Assembly (NCBI GenBank): GCA_004297335.1
Contig: SCUD01000107.1
Span: 1-52,236, forward strand
Origin: Gammaproteobacteria bacterium
GTDB lineage: Bacteria; Pseudomonadota; Gammaproteobacteria; Steroidobacterales; Steroidobacteraceae
Direction of reading: 5' to 3'
Length of the DNA stretch: 52,236 nt
Shown: positions 33,469-42,838 of the stretch, piece after piece
Numbering within the stretch: the stretch's first letter is position 1
Layout of the letters: every line of letters starts with the position of its first letter
The notes under the pieces: model-generated
The model's database searches: none
Seen by the model: only the letters and a program-made list of their open reading frames with translations
What the model was told of the DNA's origin: nothing
Program-made: the position numbers and the translations under genes

Positions 33469-35854
33469 AATGCGACCAGTTCAGCCGCAGGTACCACTGC
33501 CGGCCGCGATCATAGAGCCCCTCGTAGGAGGAGAAGGCATCGCCGAATACGCCGCTGATCAGGTACTTCTCGTCACTCAGGTTGGTAACCCCGAGCGCCA
33601 CCGAGTAGTGCCGGTCGGCGTCGCGCAGCGTCAGGCTGGCGTTCATCAGGCTGTAGCTGCCCTGGGTGAGCTGCGGCGCGTTGAAGGCATCGTTGTACAG
33701 CTTGCTGCGGTAGGACCAGTCGACGCGCGGCGTGAGCACGTAGTTGCCGAGGAACAGGTCGTGCGTGAGGCCGGCATTCAGCGACCACTTCGAGATCCGT
33801 TCCAGCTCATTGGTGATGTCGACATGCGTGGACGGATCGATCTCATCGTAGCCGGCATCGGTATAGCCGACGCTGGACTCGACGAAGGTGGCGCTGCCGA
33901 GGGCAAACTGGCCCTCCAGCTCGAAGCCGTCGATGCTCGCCCCGCCGGCGTTCTTGAACACCGGGGCGACGCTGGTGAACACCGAGATCTGCAGGTCCTC
34001 GTAATCCGTGTGGTAGACGGCCCCGCTGGCGCGGATCTTCGAGTCAGGCGACACGTAGCGGAAGCCCGCCTCATAGACCGTCACGAACTCCGGATCGAAG
34101 CCGGGAATGCAGTCCTCCGGCACCGGCGAGCAGGTGATGCCGGGGATCAGCGGTGGCAGCACGCGCTGCGTAAAGCCGCCGGACTTGAAGCCCTCGCTGT
34201 AGGACACGTAGGTCATCAGCGCCTCGCTCCAGTCGAAGGACAGGTTGACCATCGGCGTGGCCTGGCTCTCCTTCAGCGTCTTCTCGATCGACGGCAGGAT
34301 CGGCGTGCCGGGCTGGAAGATGAACTGCTGCGGCGGCGACAGGTAGCCGGCCATCGCCGGGTTCAGCGTGTAGATCGCCTGGTCCGGCAGGAACTTCTTC
34401 TCGTCCTCGGTCCAGCGCAGGCCGGCGGTCAGGTGCAGGCGATCGGTGAGGTCGTAGGTGCCCTGCGCAAAGATCGCCTTGCTCGAGTTGTCGAAGTATC
34501 CGCCGCTGCGGAAGCTCGAGATGATGAAGTCCAGCAGGTTGACGTTCAGGCCGTCCTCCTGGAACCAGTACAGCCCGACGATCCAGTTCAGCCGGTCGTC
34601 GAAGCTCTTGCCGAGCAGCTGCAGTTCCTCGGACAGCTGCTGCTGGTCGAGGGAGTCGTAGAACTGGGAGATCGTCAGGGGCGAATGATCACCGTCGCGC
34701 GAGAACTCACTGTTGAGCTCGCGAAACGCGGTGATCGACCGCAGCTCGAGCTGGTCGGTGATGTCCCAGGAGACGTTCAGGGCGGTGCCCCAGACCGTCG
34801 TATGCGAGAACGCCGGAGCGGTGCCGGCGTTCGGTCCGTTGATGCCGGTCACGTAGCGGTAGTCGTAGCACAGCGGGTTGGCGCTGAGCGGGGCCGCGGC
34901 TGTCGCGCATTCCGGCGGCGGGGGGCCGGGCGGCAGCGGGTTCGGTACCGCACCGCCGATCGTGGCCGCGACATTGTTGAAGAACACGAACGGCGGCGTG
35001 CTCGGGTCGATGGTCGCCGGCCCGAAGCGGATATCGATCAGCGACATGGCCGGGCCATTCTCACTGTCCTTGGTCCAGTCCAGGGACCAGTCCACGGTCA
35101 CGCTGTCGCTCGGCAGCCAGCGTACGTCGAGGCGGGCGGCATTCGTGTCGTCTTCACCGAGATCGATACCATCGACCCGGTTCACGTAGCCGTCCTGATT
35201 GAATGTCGCCGCGGTCACCTTGGCGAACAGCCGCTCCGACAGCGGCAGGTTGACCGAGCCCTTGGCGTCGAAGCGCGAGTCGGTGCCGCCGGTCATCGAA
35301 AAGCTGGCGGCGAACTCGTCGTGCGGCTTGACCACGGTGATGCTGACGGCGCCACCGATCGTATTGCGGCCGAACAGCGTGCCCTGTGGGCCACGCAGGA
35401 TCTCGACCCGCTCGAAATCGAGCAGATCGAGGATCGCGCCGACCGAGCGGGCGATGTAGACCCCATCCATGTACAGGCCGACACTGGGGTCAGTGGTCGG
35501 TGTGAACTCCTTGGAACCGATGCCGCGGATATAGATGCTTGCGACATTGCCGGAGCCGCCGAAGCTCGGGTTGTTCTGGAAGGTGACGTTCGGCGACAGG
35601 TGACCGAGGTCGCCGATCCGTTCGACTCCGCGGGCCTCGAGGCTCACGCCGGTAAAGGCGGTGACGGACAGCGGCAGATCGTCGAGGGATTCCTCGCGCC
35701 GGCGTGCGGTGACCGTGATTTCCTCGGACAGGACACTGACGCTGCCGCCGCTGGTCTGCGCGGTGGCGCTGCAGCAACCGCCGAGTGCGGCGAGGAAAAC
35801 CAGATGCCGTGCATACCGGCGGATCACGGATTCGTGGCAACGATCGCTGAACAT
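33467..35854 (-). CDS. TonB-dependent outer-membrane receptor, copy 2
   Basis: A 795-residue receptor with a signal peptide ending near ATA-QT (residue 32), a TonB box-like EEITVTARRR, the plug motifs ASIYIRGIGSKEF, GLYMDGVYIAR and VEILRGPQGTLFGRNTIGGA, and a long barrel. The last residues are YLRLNWSH; a terminal aromatic residue, usual for outer-membrane barrels, is missing. GGGGGAGA precedes the ATG. It is related to but clearly distinct from copy 1. The substrate is unknown. Confidence 0.92.
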   Translation of the reverse strand: MFSDRCHESVIRRYARHLVFLAALGGCCSATAQTSGGSVSVLSEEITVTARRREESLDDLPLSVTAFTGVSLEARGVERIGDLGHLSPNVTFQNNPSFGGSGNVASIYIRGIGSKEFTPTTDPSVGLYMDGVYIARSVGAILDLLDFERVEILRGPQGTLFGRNTIGGAVSITVVKPHDEFAASFSMTGGTDSRFDAKGSVNLPLSERLFAKVTAATFNQDGYVNRVDGIDLGEDDTNAARLDVRWLPSDSVTVDWSLDWTKDSENGPAMSLIDIRFGPATIDPSTPPFVFFNNVAATIGGAVPNPLPPGPPPPECATAAAPLSANPLCYDYRYVTGINGPNAGTAPAFSHTTVWGTALNVSWDITDQLELRSITAFRELNSEFSRDGDHSPLTISQFYDSLDQQQLSEELQLLGKSFDDRLNWIVGLYWFQEDGLNVNLLDFIISSFRSGGYFDNSSKAIFAQGTYDLTDRLHLTAGLRWTEDEKKFLPDQAIYTLNPAMAGYLSPPQQFIFQPGTPILPSIEKTLKESQATPMVNLSFDWSEALMTYVSYSEGFKSGGFTQRVLPPLIPGITCSPVPEDCIPGFDPEFVTVYEAGFRYVSPDSKIRASGAVYHTDYEDLQISVFTSVAPVFKNAGGASIDGFELEGQFALGSATFVESSVGYTDAGYDEIDPSTHVDITNELERISKWSLNAGLTHDLFLGNYVLTPRVDWSYRSKLYNDAFNAPQLTQGSYSLMNASLTLRDADRHYSVALGVTNLSDEKYLISGVFGDAFSSYEGLYDRGRQWYLRLNWSH

Positions 35855-35906
35855 GGATTCTCCCCCTGAGGTCGAGTTCTATAGCTTGGCGAAACCGCGC
35901 CATTCC

Positions 35907-35915
35907 ATGCTAGCA
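35907..35915 (-). promoter_or_regulatory. Possible extended -10 promoter of TonB receptor 2
   Basis: On the minus strand TGCTAGCAT gives a TG-N-TAGCAT extended -10 box, about 50 bases before the receptor ATG. No well-placed -35 is visible. Confidence 0.3.
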
Positions 35916-35990
35916 CAGTCAAAACGCCTGACCATCGCTGTTGGCTGGACGCGACAGTCCCCCCGGTCCCGGCATGCGGGCGGCCCGCAG

Positions 35991-36917
35991 TCAGGCGGGC
36001 CGGCTCCCCAGCAGCACGGCCACGAGCCAGAGGCAGCCGAGGTTATGCACGCCGAGGCTCACCTGGATCCAGCGCAGCAGGGCGGCTCTGTCGGCCGGCG
36101 CGGGTGGCCAGCCGGCCCGGGAACTGGCCAGGAGCGGGACCAGGACCACGACCAGGGCGATCAACGACCACCAGGGCAGGCCCTGGTCGGCCACCAGGCC
36201 GGCGGCCACGGCCAGGGCGCCGAGCTGCAGGGCACCGTAGAGCCACCTGACGCCGGGTAGCCCCATCCGGACCGCCAGCGTGCGCTTGCCGGCCGCCGCG
36301 TCGGCCGTTCGGTCCGGTACCTCGTTGACCAGCAGCACCGCTGCGATCCAGAGGCTGGCCGGCGCTGCAGCGAGCAGGGCGAGGGGTTCGATCTCGCCGG
36401 TCTGCAGCCACGCCGCGCCGAGGACTGGCAGGATGCCGAAGGCGATGGCCACGGTGAGTTCGCCGAGGCCGCGGCTGTTCAGCCGGAGCGGTGGCAGGGA
36501 GTAGGCGACCCCGAGGGCGACGCCGGCCAGGCCGAACGCCAGCACGCCGGGGCCCTTCAGTGCGGCGAGCACCAGGCCCGGCACGCCTCCGCACAGCAGC
36601 AGCGCAAGGCTCAAGCGGCGCATCGCGGCAAGGTCGAGCAAGCCATCCTGGATGAACCGCGACCCACCTGTGAACGGTGACAGGTGGGCACTATTGATGG
36701 CGTCACTATCCGCATCGCAGAGGTCGTTCAGCACATTGGCGGCAGCGTGCAACAGGGTTGTGGCGAGCAGGGCGAGCACGATGGACGGAAGATCGATCGC
36801 GCCCGCCTGGGCTGCGCCCCATGCCGAGCCGACGAGGACCGGCAGCAGGGATGCACCCAGGAACTGCGGACGGGTCGCCAGCAGCTGGCGCCGCAGGTGA
36901 TCGCTGCGGTGCCGCAT
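35991..36917 (-). CDS. UbiA-family prenyltransferase (MenA-like)
   Basis: A 308-residue integral membrane protein. The first Asp-rich motif is NDLCDADSD (64-72), followed by SRFIQDGLL, and the second is NEVPDRTADAAAGKRTLAV (about 196-214), the pattern of 1,4-dihydroxy-2-naphthoate prenyltransferases. Eight or nine hydrophobic segments are visible. The ATG overlaps the hutF stop by one base (TGATG), so it is translated with the hut operon. MenA makes demethylmenaquinone, but no other men gene is here, so a different aromatic acceptor is possible. Confidence 0.8.
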   Translation of the reverse strand: MRHRSDHLRRQLLATRPQFLGASLLPVLVGSAWGAAQAGAIDLPSIVLALLATTLLHAAANVLNDLCDADSDAINSAHLSPFTGGSRFIQDGLLDLAAMRRLSLALLLCGGVPGLVLAALKGPGVLAFGLAGVALGVAYSLPPLRLNSRGLGELTVAIAFGILPVLGAAWLQTGEIEPLALLAAAPASLWIAAVLLVNEVPDRTADAAAGKRTLAVRMGLPGVRWLYGALQLGALAVAAGLVADQGLPWWSLIALVVVLVPLLASSRAGWPPAPADRAALLRWIQVSLGVHNLGCLWLVAVLLGSRPA

Positions 36918-38308
36918 CACGGGGCCTGGTGTTGCCACAGCTTGTCCATCGCCGCCCCGAAGCGGTCGGCGATCGCGCCGGCCCCGCGATGGCGGTGGTC
37001 CCGCACGACCCAGCGGCCCGCGACCATCACGTCGCGCCATGGGCGGCCGGGACTGGAGAAGACCAGGGCGTCGAGCAGGTGAGTCGGGGGAATAGCACGC
37101 ACGCTGGCATCCCGAGTATCGACGACGAGCAGGTCGGCGCGCTGGCCCGCGACCAGCCCGCCGAGCGGCTGGCCTGCGGCTGCCGACCCGGCGGCGAGCG
37201 CGCACTCGAACAGCCGCGCCGCGGTGGCCGGCTGCACGCCCGGCCGGGCCGCGACATTGCGCGTACGGCGGAGCAGCCGCTGCGCATACTCGGCCAGGCG
37301 CAATTCCTCGCGCCAGCCGCGCGACACCTGGCTGTCCGAGCCGATCGCGATTGGAACGCCGGCCGCGAGCCAGTGTGGCAGGTCCGGCATGCCGTCGCCG
37401 AGATTGGCCTCGGTGCCGGGACACAGCACGATGCCGGCGCCCTGCGCCGCGACCGCATCGATCTCTGCGGGGGTCGCATGCGTCGCGTGCACGAGCTGCC
37501 AGCGCGCGTCCAGCAGGCCCTCGCGCGCGAGCCATTCGATCGGCCGCGCACCGCTGGCGGCCAGACTGGCCTCGACTTCGGCAGTCTGCTCGGCGACGTG
37601 GATGTGAATCGGGCCGTTGTCCCCGGCGGCCAGCGCCCGCAGCCGCGCGATCGATGGCGGCGTCACGGCGCGCAGCGAGTGCAGCGCCAGCCCCACATGC
37701 AACAGGGGCCGGGCCGCCGCACGCAGTCGCCGGCAGGCGTTCCAGGCGGCGTCGGCATCGAGCCGGAAGCGCTGTTGCGGTGCGCGCAGCGGTACATCAT
37801 CGAAGCCGGCTCGTTCGTAGACCGCGGGTACGATCGTCAGGCCGATTCCCGCAGCGTTGGCGGCATCAGCCAGTGCCCAGGCCAGCGCCAGCGGATCGTC
37901 GTACGGGCTGCCGTCGGCCGCGTGCTGCAGGTAGTGAAACTCGACCACCTGCGTGTAGCCGCCGCGCAGCAGCTCGACGAACAGTTGCGCCGCGATCGCC
38001 GCCAGCAACGCCGGCGTGATGCGGGCCGCGACGCCATGCATGCGCTCGCGCCAGCTCCAGAAATCGTCGCGGGCCTCATCGCGCCGCTCGGCCAGCCCGG
38101 CGAACGCGCGCTGGAAGGCATGGCTGTGCGCATCGACGAGACCGGGCAGCGCCGGTCCGGAGAGCGCCTGCGCCCCGGCCGGACACCGGGCGATACCGGT
38201 GCAGATTTCTGCCCAGTGGCCACCACGATCGATCATGAGCAGCACGCCATCCTGCCAGGACCCATCGACCCAGGCGCGTGCGGTCCACAGCGCAGCTTCA
38301 GGACCCAT
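36917..38308 (-). CDS. hutF: Formimidoylglutamate deiminase
   Basis: A 463-residue amidohydrolase with the metal-binding PGLVDAHSHAFQRAFAGLA, HVAEQTAEVEASLA, VHATHATPAEID and the GSDSQVSRGWREELRLAEY region characteristic of HutF. It converts N-formimidoyl-glutamate to N-formyl-glutamate and ammonia. ATG 38308 has GGAGG just upstream and overlaps hutG by 11 bases. Confidence 0.93.
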   Translation of the reverse strand: MGPEAALWTARAWVDGSWQDGVLLMIDRGGHWAEICTGIARCPAGAQALSGPALPGLVDAHSHAFQRAFAGLAERRDEARDDFWSWRERMHGVAARITPALLAAIAAQLFVELLRGGYTQVVEFHYLQHAADGSPYDDPLALAWALADAANAAGIGLTIVPAVYERAGFDDVPLRAPQQRFRLDADAAWNACRRLRAAARPLLHVGLALHSLRAVTPPSIARLRALAAGDNGPIHIHVAEQTAEVEASLAASGARPIEWLAREGLLDARWQLVHATHATPAEIDAVAAQGAGIVLCPGTEANLGDGMPDLPHWLAAGVPIAIGSDSQVSRGWREELRLAEYAQRLLRRTRNVAARPGVQPATAARLFECALAAGSAAAGQPLGGLVAGQRADLLVVDTRDASVRAIPPTHLLDALVFSSPGRPWRDVMVAGRWVVRDHRHRGAGAIADRFGAAMDKLWQHQAP

Positions 38309-39104
38309 TCGGCCTCCAGACGAGCAGCACGCCGAGCAGCGTGCGCAGCAGCAGCTTCGCATCCGCGGCGCGCGCCTCGTTCCACGCCGCCGGATCGGCC
38401 TCGTCGAGGTAGCAGGACCAGGTCATCTCCATCTGCACGGCATGGATGTCTTGCCCGGGCCGGCCGTAGTGGCGGGTGATGTAGCCCCCGGTGAAGCGCC
38501 CGTCGGCCACGTGGCCGAAGCGCACTTGAGCCTCGATCTGCGCGATGAGCCTGTTGCGCAGCGCAGCCGCGCAGCTGGAGCCAGCGGCAGTGCCGAGATT
38601 CAGGTCCGGCAACCGGCCTGCGAACAGCCACGGCAGCTCGCTGCGGATGCTGTGGCCGTCCCACAGCAGCGCGAAGCCGTGCCGCCGGTGCAGGCGCGCG
38701 AGCTCAGCGGCAAGCGCGTCGTGATAGGGCTGCCAGTACGCCGCGACCCGCGCGCGAGTCTCGTCATTGCCCGGAGCCTTGCCATCGCGGTACAGCGGCT
38801 CGCCGCTGAAGGACGTGAGCGGCACGAGGCCGGTGTTGTTGGCACCGGCATACATCGGCGTGTCCCCGGGCGGGCGGTTCAGGTCGATCACGTAGCGGCT
38901 GCAGTGAGGCACGAGCAGGCTGGCGCCAAGTTGAGGCACGAAATCGTACAGGCGCTCGAGGTGCCAGTCGGTGTCCTCGACGGCGAGCGCGCGGGGCACC
39001 AGCCGCGCGGCGATCTGCGGCGGAATCGCCCGGCCCGCGTGCGGCAGGCTGACCAGCAGTGGCTGCGAGCCGCGGACCAGCGAGAACGTGGCGGCCGCTG
39101 TCAC
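38298..39104 (-). CDS. hutG: N-formylglutamate amidohydrolase
   Basis: A 268-residue protein with [33 protein letters not shown] and [12 protein letters not shown], the HutG (N-formylglutamate deformylase) pattern. It yields glutamate and formate, the last step of the five-step pathway. The start is GTG 39104, overlapping the hutI stop (GTGA). Confidence 0.93.
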   Translation of the reverse strand: MTAAATFSLVRGSQPLLVSLPHAGRAIPPQIAARLVPRALAVEDTDWHLERLYDFVPQLGASLLVPHCSRYVIDLNRPPGDTPMYAGANNTGLVPLTSFSGEPLYRDGKAPGNDETRARVAAYWQPYHDALAAELARLHRRHGFALLWDGHSIRSELPWLFAGRLPDLNLGTAAGSSCAAALRNRLIAQIEAQVRFGHVADGRFTGGYITRHYGRPGQDIHAVQMEMTWSCYLDEADPAAWNEARAADAKLLLRTLLGVLLVWRPNGS

Positions 39105-40312
39105 GGGCGCTCTCGTCCCCCGCAGACGACGCGCCGGCACGGCCTGTGGCCGAAGCGGCACGCCAGTTCCGCCGGATGTTCGAGATCCCAGACGGCGAAG
39201 TCGGCGCGCAGGCCGGCCGCCAGCCGGCCGCGGTCGCCCTGGCCGAGTGCGCGCGCGGCGTTCATGGTCGCGCCGCGCAGGGCCTCCTCCGGCGTGAGGC
39301 CGAGGAGCGTGCAGGCCATGTTGAGCATCAGCACCAGCGACAGCGTCGGCGAGGAACCGGGGTTGTGGTCGGTCGCGATCGCGATCGGTACGCCCGCCGC
39401 GCGCAGCGCCGCAACCGGCGGCCGCTGTGTTTCGCCGAGGAAATAGAACGCGCCGGGGAGCAGTACTGCGACAGTGCCGGCACGGGCGAGTGCGGCGACA
39501 CCCGCAGCACCCAGGTGCTCGAGGTGATCGCAGGACAGGGCGCCGAACGAGGCGGCGAGCGCGGCTCCGCCCTGGTCCGAGAACTGCTCCGCATGCAGCC
39601 TGACCGGCAGGCCGAGCGCGGCGGCGGCGGCGAACATCCGCCGTGTCTGCGCCGGCGTGAAGCCGATGCGGTCGCAGAACGCATCCACCGCATCGACCAG
39701 CCCCTCGCGATGCAGGTCCACGAGCCAGGCGCAGGCCGCGTCGATATAGGCGTCGGCCCGGCCCTCGTACTCCGGCGGCAGCGCATGGGCGGCGAGGTAC
39801 GTGGTGCACACCTCGAGCGCCAGCTCGCGCCCGAGCCGCCGGGCCACCCGCAGCAGGCGCGCCTCGTCGCTGCCGGTGAGCCCGTAGCCGGACTTGATCT
39901 CGAGCGTCGTGACGCCGTCGGCCATCAGTGCGCAGGCACGCTGGCGGGCCGCGGCCAGCAGCGCCTCGTCACTCGCCGCGCGCGTCGCCGCGACCGTCGC
40001 GCGGATGCCGCCGCCGGCGCGCGCGATCTCCTCGTAGCTCGCGCCCTGCAACCGCTGCTCGAACTCCCGCCAGCGGCTGCCGGCGTAGACGAGGTGGGTA
40101 TGGCAATCGATGAGACCCGGCGTGACCAGGGCGCCGCCGAGATCGTGCTCGATGACTGGCTGCGGTGGCGCCACCGCGGGCAGTGCCGAGTCCTTGCCGA
40201 GCCACGCAATGCACGACCCCTCGGTGATGATCGCGCCGTCGTCGACCAGGCCCCAGGGCGCGGCACCGTCGAGTGTCGCGAGCGTCGCGTGGCGCCAGAG
40301 CTGCCGGGTCAC
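39101..40312 (-). CDS. hutI: Imidazolonepropionase
   Basis: A 403-residue amidohydrolase: [20 protein letters not shown] (metal ligands HxH), [28 protein letters not shown] and [12 protein letters not shown] are HutI signatures. It opens the imidazolone ring to formimidoyl-glutamate. GTG 40312 overlaps the hutC stop. Confidence 0.95.
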   Translation of the reverse strand: MTRQLWRHATLATLDGAAPWGLVDDGAIITEGSCIAWLGKDSALPAVAPPQPVIEHDLGGALVTPGLIDCHTHLVYAGSRWREFEQRLQGASYEEIARAGGGIRATVAATRAASDEALLAAARQRACALMADGVTTLEIKSGYGLTGSDEARLLRVARRLGRELALEVCTTYLAAHALPPEYEGRADAYIDAACAWLVDLHREGLVDAVDAFCDRIGFTPAQTRRMFAAAAALGLPVRLHAEQFSDQGGAALAASFGALSCDHLEHLGAAGVAALARAGTVAVLLPGAFYFLGETQRPPVAALRAAGVPIAIATDHNPGSSPTLSLVLMLNMACTLLGLTPEEALRGATMNAARALGQGDRGRLAAGLRADFAVWDLEHPAELACRFGHRPCRRVVCGGRERP

Positions 40313-41073
40313 GGCCGGAACTGGCCCTGCAGCAGGTAGCGCGTGCCCGGGTGCACGAGGCGCGCGAGCGTCACCGGCATGCCACGGCTCACCGTGCGCC
40401 GGGTGACGATCAGGCAGGGTGCGCTGCGCTCGAGACCGAGCAACCGTGCCTCGCGGGCGCTGGCCGTCGCGGCCTCGACCGTGTAGTTCGCCTCCCAGGC
40501 GGGGGCGACCTCGAGCAGGTAGTGGGTCGGCGTCGTCCGGGTGAAGTCGACTCCGAGGTAGCCGGGTGCGCGCGCCGGGTTCACCCAGCGGTCCTCGCAC
40601 TGCAGTGGCAGCTCGTTGTCGTGGTGCACGATCAGCGAGTGGAACGCGATGGCGCCCTCGGCGAGCGCGAGGCGGGCGGCGACTGCGCGTGGAGCTGCCT
40701 CCGCGCGCTGCAGGTGCACGATGGCATGGTGGCGATGGCCGCGTCCGACGATCTCGTCGTGCAGGTCGCGGATCGTCAGCGTCGAGGCCAGCTTCGGCCC
40801 GGTGGCGGCAAAGGTGCCAACGCCCTGGATGCGCTCCACGAGCCCGGCTGCCTGCAGTTCGCGCAGCGCACGGTGCACCGTCATGCGCGCCACGCCGAAG
40901 CGCGCCACCAGCTCGGCCTCGGAGGGCATGCGCGCCCCCGGGGCGAAGCGGCCCTGCTCGAGCTCGGTGCGCAGCTGCTCCCGCACCCGGGCGAACGGCG
41001 CCAGCGCGCGACCGGGCCGGGCGGCTGGCGGAGCGACCGGCGATGGCCGGCGGGCAACAGGCGGGCGGCGCAT
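40309..41073 (-). CDS. hutC: Histidine utilisation repressor HutC (GntR family)
   Basis: A 254-residue regulator with an N-terminal winged helix-turn-helix ([39 protein letters not shown]) and a C-terminal UTRA ligand domain (ending [10 protein letters not shown]). HutC proteins repress hut genes and are released by urocanate. It is the first gene of the minus-strand hut operon, facing hutU, with a palindromic site between them. Confidence 0.93.
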   Translation of the reverse strand: MRRPPVARRPSPVAPPAARPGRALAPFARVREQLRTELEQGRFAPGARMPSEAELVARFGVARMTVHRALRELQAAGLVERIQGVGTFAATGPKLASTLTIRDLHDEIVGRGHRHHAIVHLQRAEAAPRAVAARLALAEGAIAFHSLIVHHDNELPLQCEDRWVNPARAPGYLGVDFTRTTPTHYLLEVAPAWEANYTVEAATASAREARLLGLERSAPCLIVTRRTVSRGMPVTLARLVHPGTRYLLQGQFRP

Positions 41074-41079
41074 GGCGCG

Positions 41080-41108
41080 ATCCTACTTGCATAGCATTGT
41101 CTAGACAA
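41080..41108 (-). promoter_or_regulatory. Putative hutC promoter
   Basis: On the minus strand TTGTCT (41108-41103) and TAGGAT (41085-41080) are 17 bases apart. The -10 ends six bases before the hutC ATG, so the transcript would be leaderless. TAGGA could alternatively act as a ribosome binding site for a longer transcript. Confidence 0.45.
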
Positions 41109-41115
41109 GTAGCAT
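41087..41115 (+). promoter_or_regulatory. Putative hutUH promoter
   Basis: TTGCAT (41087-41092) and TAGCAT (41110-41115) are 17 bases apart. The -10 ends 11 bases before the hutU ATG and there is no spaced ribosome binding site. The HutC palindrome lies in the spacer. Confidence 0.5.
41097..41108. promoter_or_regulatory. Candidate HutC operator
   Basis: TTGTCTAGACAA is a perfect 12-base palindrome in the only gap between the divergent hutC and hutU genes. It has the TTGT...ACAA form of GntR/HutC sites and overlaps the promoter elements of both genes. Confidence 0.75.
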
Positions 41116-41126
41116 CGCCCGGCAGG

Positions 41127-42821
41127 ATGAGCGCGGATGCTGCACACCGCCGGCCGGGCCCGCGCCCGGTACAGGCGCCCACCGGGACCACGCTGCACTG
41201 CCGCAGCTGGCAGACCGAGGCCGCCTTCCGCATGTTGCAGAACAACCTCGATCCGGCGGTCGCCGAGAACCCGGATGCGCTGGTCGTCTATGGCGGCATC
41301 GGCAAGGCAGCGCGCAACTGGGCCTGCTTCGAGGCCATTCTCGCTGCGCTGCGCGAGCTCGGCGACGATGAGACCCTGCTGGTGCAGAGCGGCAAGCCAG
41401 TCGGCGTGCTGCGAACCCACGCGGATGCGCCGCGGGTGCTGCTCGCCAACTCCAATCTGGTGCCGAAGTGGGCGACCTGGGAACACTTTCACGAGCTCGA
41501 TCGCAAGGGCCTGATGATGTACGGGCAGATGACCGCGGGCTCGTGGATCTACATCGGCAGCCAGGGCATCGTGCAGGGCACCTATGAGACTTTCGCCGAG
41601 GCCGGCCGGCGGCACTACGGCGGCGACCTGCGCGGCCGCTGGATCCTGACCGCGGGACTCGGTGGCATGGGCGGCGCGCAGCCGCTGGCGGCGAGCTTCG
41701 CCGGCGCCAGCTCGCTGATCATCGAATGCCAGCAGTCACGCATCGACTTCCGTCTGCGCACGCGCTACCTCGACCAACAGGCCGTCGATCTCGACGACGC
41801 ACTGGCGCGGATCGCGCGCTGCACGGCTGCGCGCCAGGCCGTGTCGGTCGGCCTGCTCGGCAACGCGGCCGAGATCCTGCCGCTGGTCGCGGCGCAGGCC
41901 CGTGGCGGTGGCCTGCGGCCGGACCTGGTCACTGACCAGACCTCGGCCCACGATCTCATTCACGGCTACCTGCCCGCGGGCTGGAGCGTCGAGCGCTGGC
42001 AGGCAGCGCAGGGCGATCCGGGCCAGCATGCCGGACTGCGCGCGGCCGCGGCGGCGAGCTGCGCGGTGCACGTGCGCGCGATGCTCGATTTCCATGCCCA
42101 GGGCGTGCCGACCGTGGACTACGGCAACAACATCCGCCAGGTTGCCTTCGACCAGGGCGTCGCGGACGCCTACGATTTCCCCGGCTTCGTGCCGGCCTAC
42201 ATCCGGCCGCTGTTCTGCCGTGGCAAGGGTCCGTTCCGCTGGGTCGCGCTGTCCGGCGATCCGGAGGATATCCGCCGGACCGATGCGAAGATGAAGGAAC
42301 TCTTCCCGCAGGATGCCGACCTGCACCGCTGGCTCGACCTGGCCGGCGAGCGAATCGCGTTCCAGGGATTGCCGGCGCGCATCTGCTGGATCGGACTGGG
42401 TGATCGGCACCGCGCCGGACTCGCCTTCAACGACATGGTGCGCGACGGCGAGTTGAAAGCACCGATCGTGATCGGCCGCGACCACCTCGACAGTGGCTCG
42501 GTCGCGAGTCCGAATCGCGAGACCGAAGGCATGCGGGACGGCAGCGACGCGGTCTCCGACTGGCCCATGCTGAACGCGCTGCTCGGCGCCGCGAGCGGCG
42601 CGACCTGGGTGAGCCTGCATCATGGAGGCGGTGTCGGCATGGGCTATTCGCAGCACGCGGGAGTCGTGATCGTCGCCGACGGCAGTGCCACCGCCGCGCG
42701 CCGCCTCGAGCGGGTGCTGTGGAATGACCCGGCAATCGGCGTGCTGCGCCACGCGGATGCCGGCTACGAGGAGGCCATCGAGGTCGCGGACACACTCGGC
42801 CTGGTGCGGCCGATGGCCTGA
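41127..42821 (+). CDS. hutU: Urocanate hydratase
   Basis: A 564-residue protein with the HutU core: [39 protein letters not shown], the NAD-binding [20 protein letters not shown] and [16 protein letters not shown]. It converts urocanate to imidazolone propionate with tightly bound NAD. ATG 41127 is the only start before the conserved region. It is cotranscribed with hutH. Confidence 0.96.
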   Translation: MSADAAHRRPGPRPVQAPTGTTLHCRSWQTEAAFRMLQNNLDPAVAENPDALVVYGGIGKAARNWACFEAILAALRELGDDETLLVQSGKPVGVLRTHADAPRVLLANSNLVPKWATWEHFHELDRKGLMMYGQMTAGSWIYIGSQGIVQGTYETFAEAGRRHYGGDLRGRWILTAGLGGMGGAQPLAASFAGASSLIIECQQSRIDFRLRTRYLDQQAVDLDDALARIARCTAARQAVSVGLLGNAAEILPLVAAQARGGGLRPDLVTDQTSAHDLIHGYLPAGWSVERWQAAQGDPGQHAGLRAAAAASCAVHVRAMLDFHAQGVPTVDYGNNIRQVAFDQGVADAYDFPGFVPAYIRPLFCRGKGPFRWVALSGDPEDIRRTDAKMKELFPQDADLHRWLDLAGERIAFQGLPARICWIGLGDRHRAGLAFNDMVRDGELKAPIVIGRDHLDSGSVASPNRETEGMRDGSDAVSDWPMLNALLGAASGATWVSLHHGGGVGMGYSQHAGVVIVADGSATAARRLERVLWNDPAIGVLRHADAGYEEAIEVADTLGLVRPMA

Positions 42822-42838
42822 ACCAGGAGCGCAGTTGC

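Noticed and set aside
35970-35995. GC-rich inverted repeat behind the UbiA-family gene as a terminator
   Set aside because: No T-tract and an almost loopless palindrome; chance is likely in GC-rich DNA.
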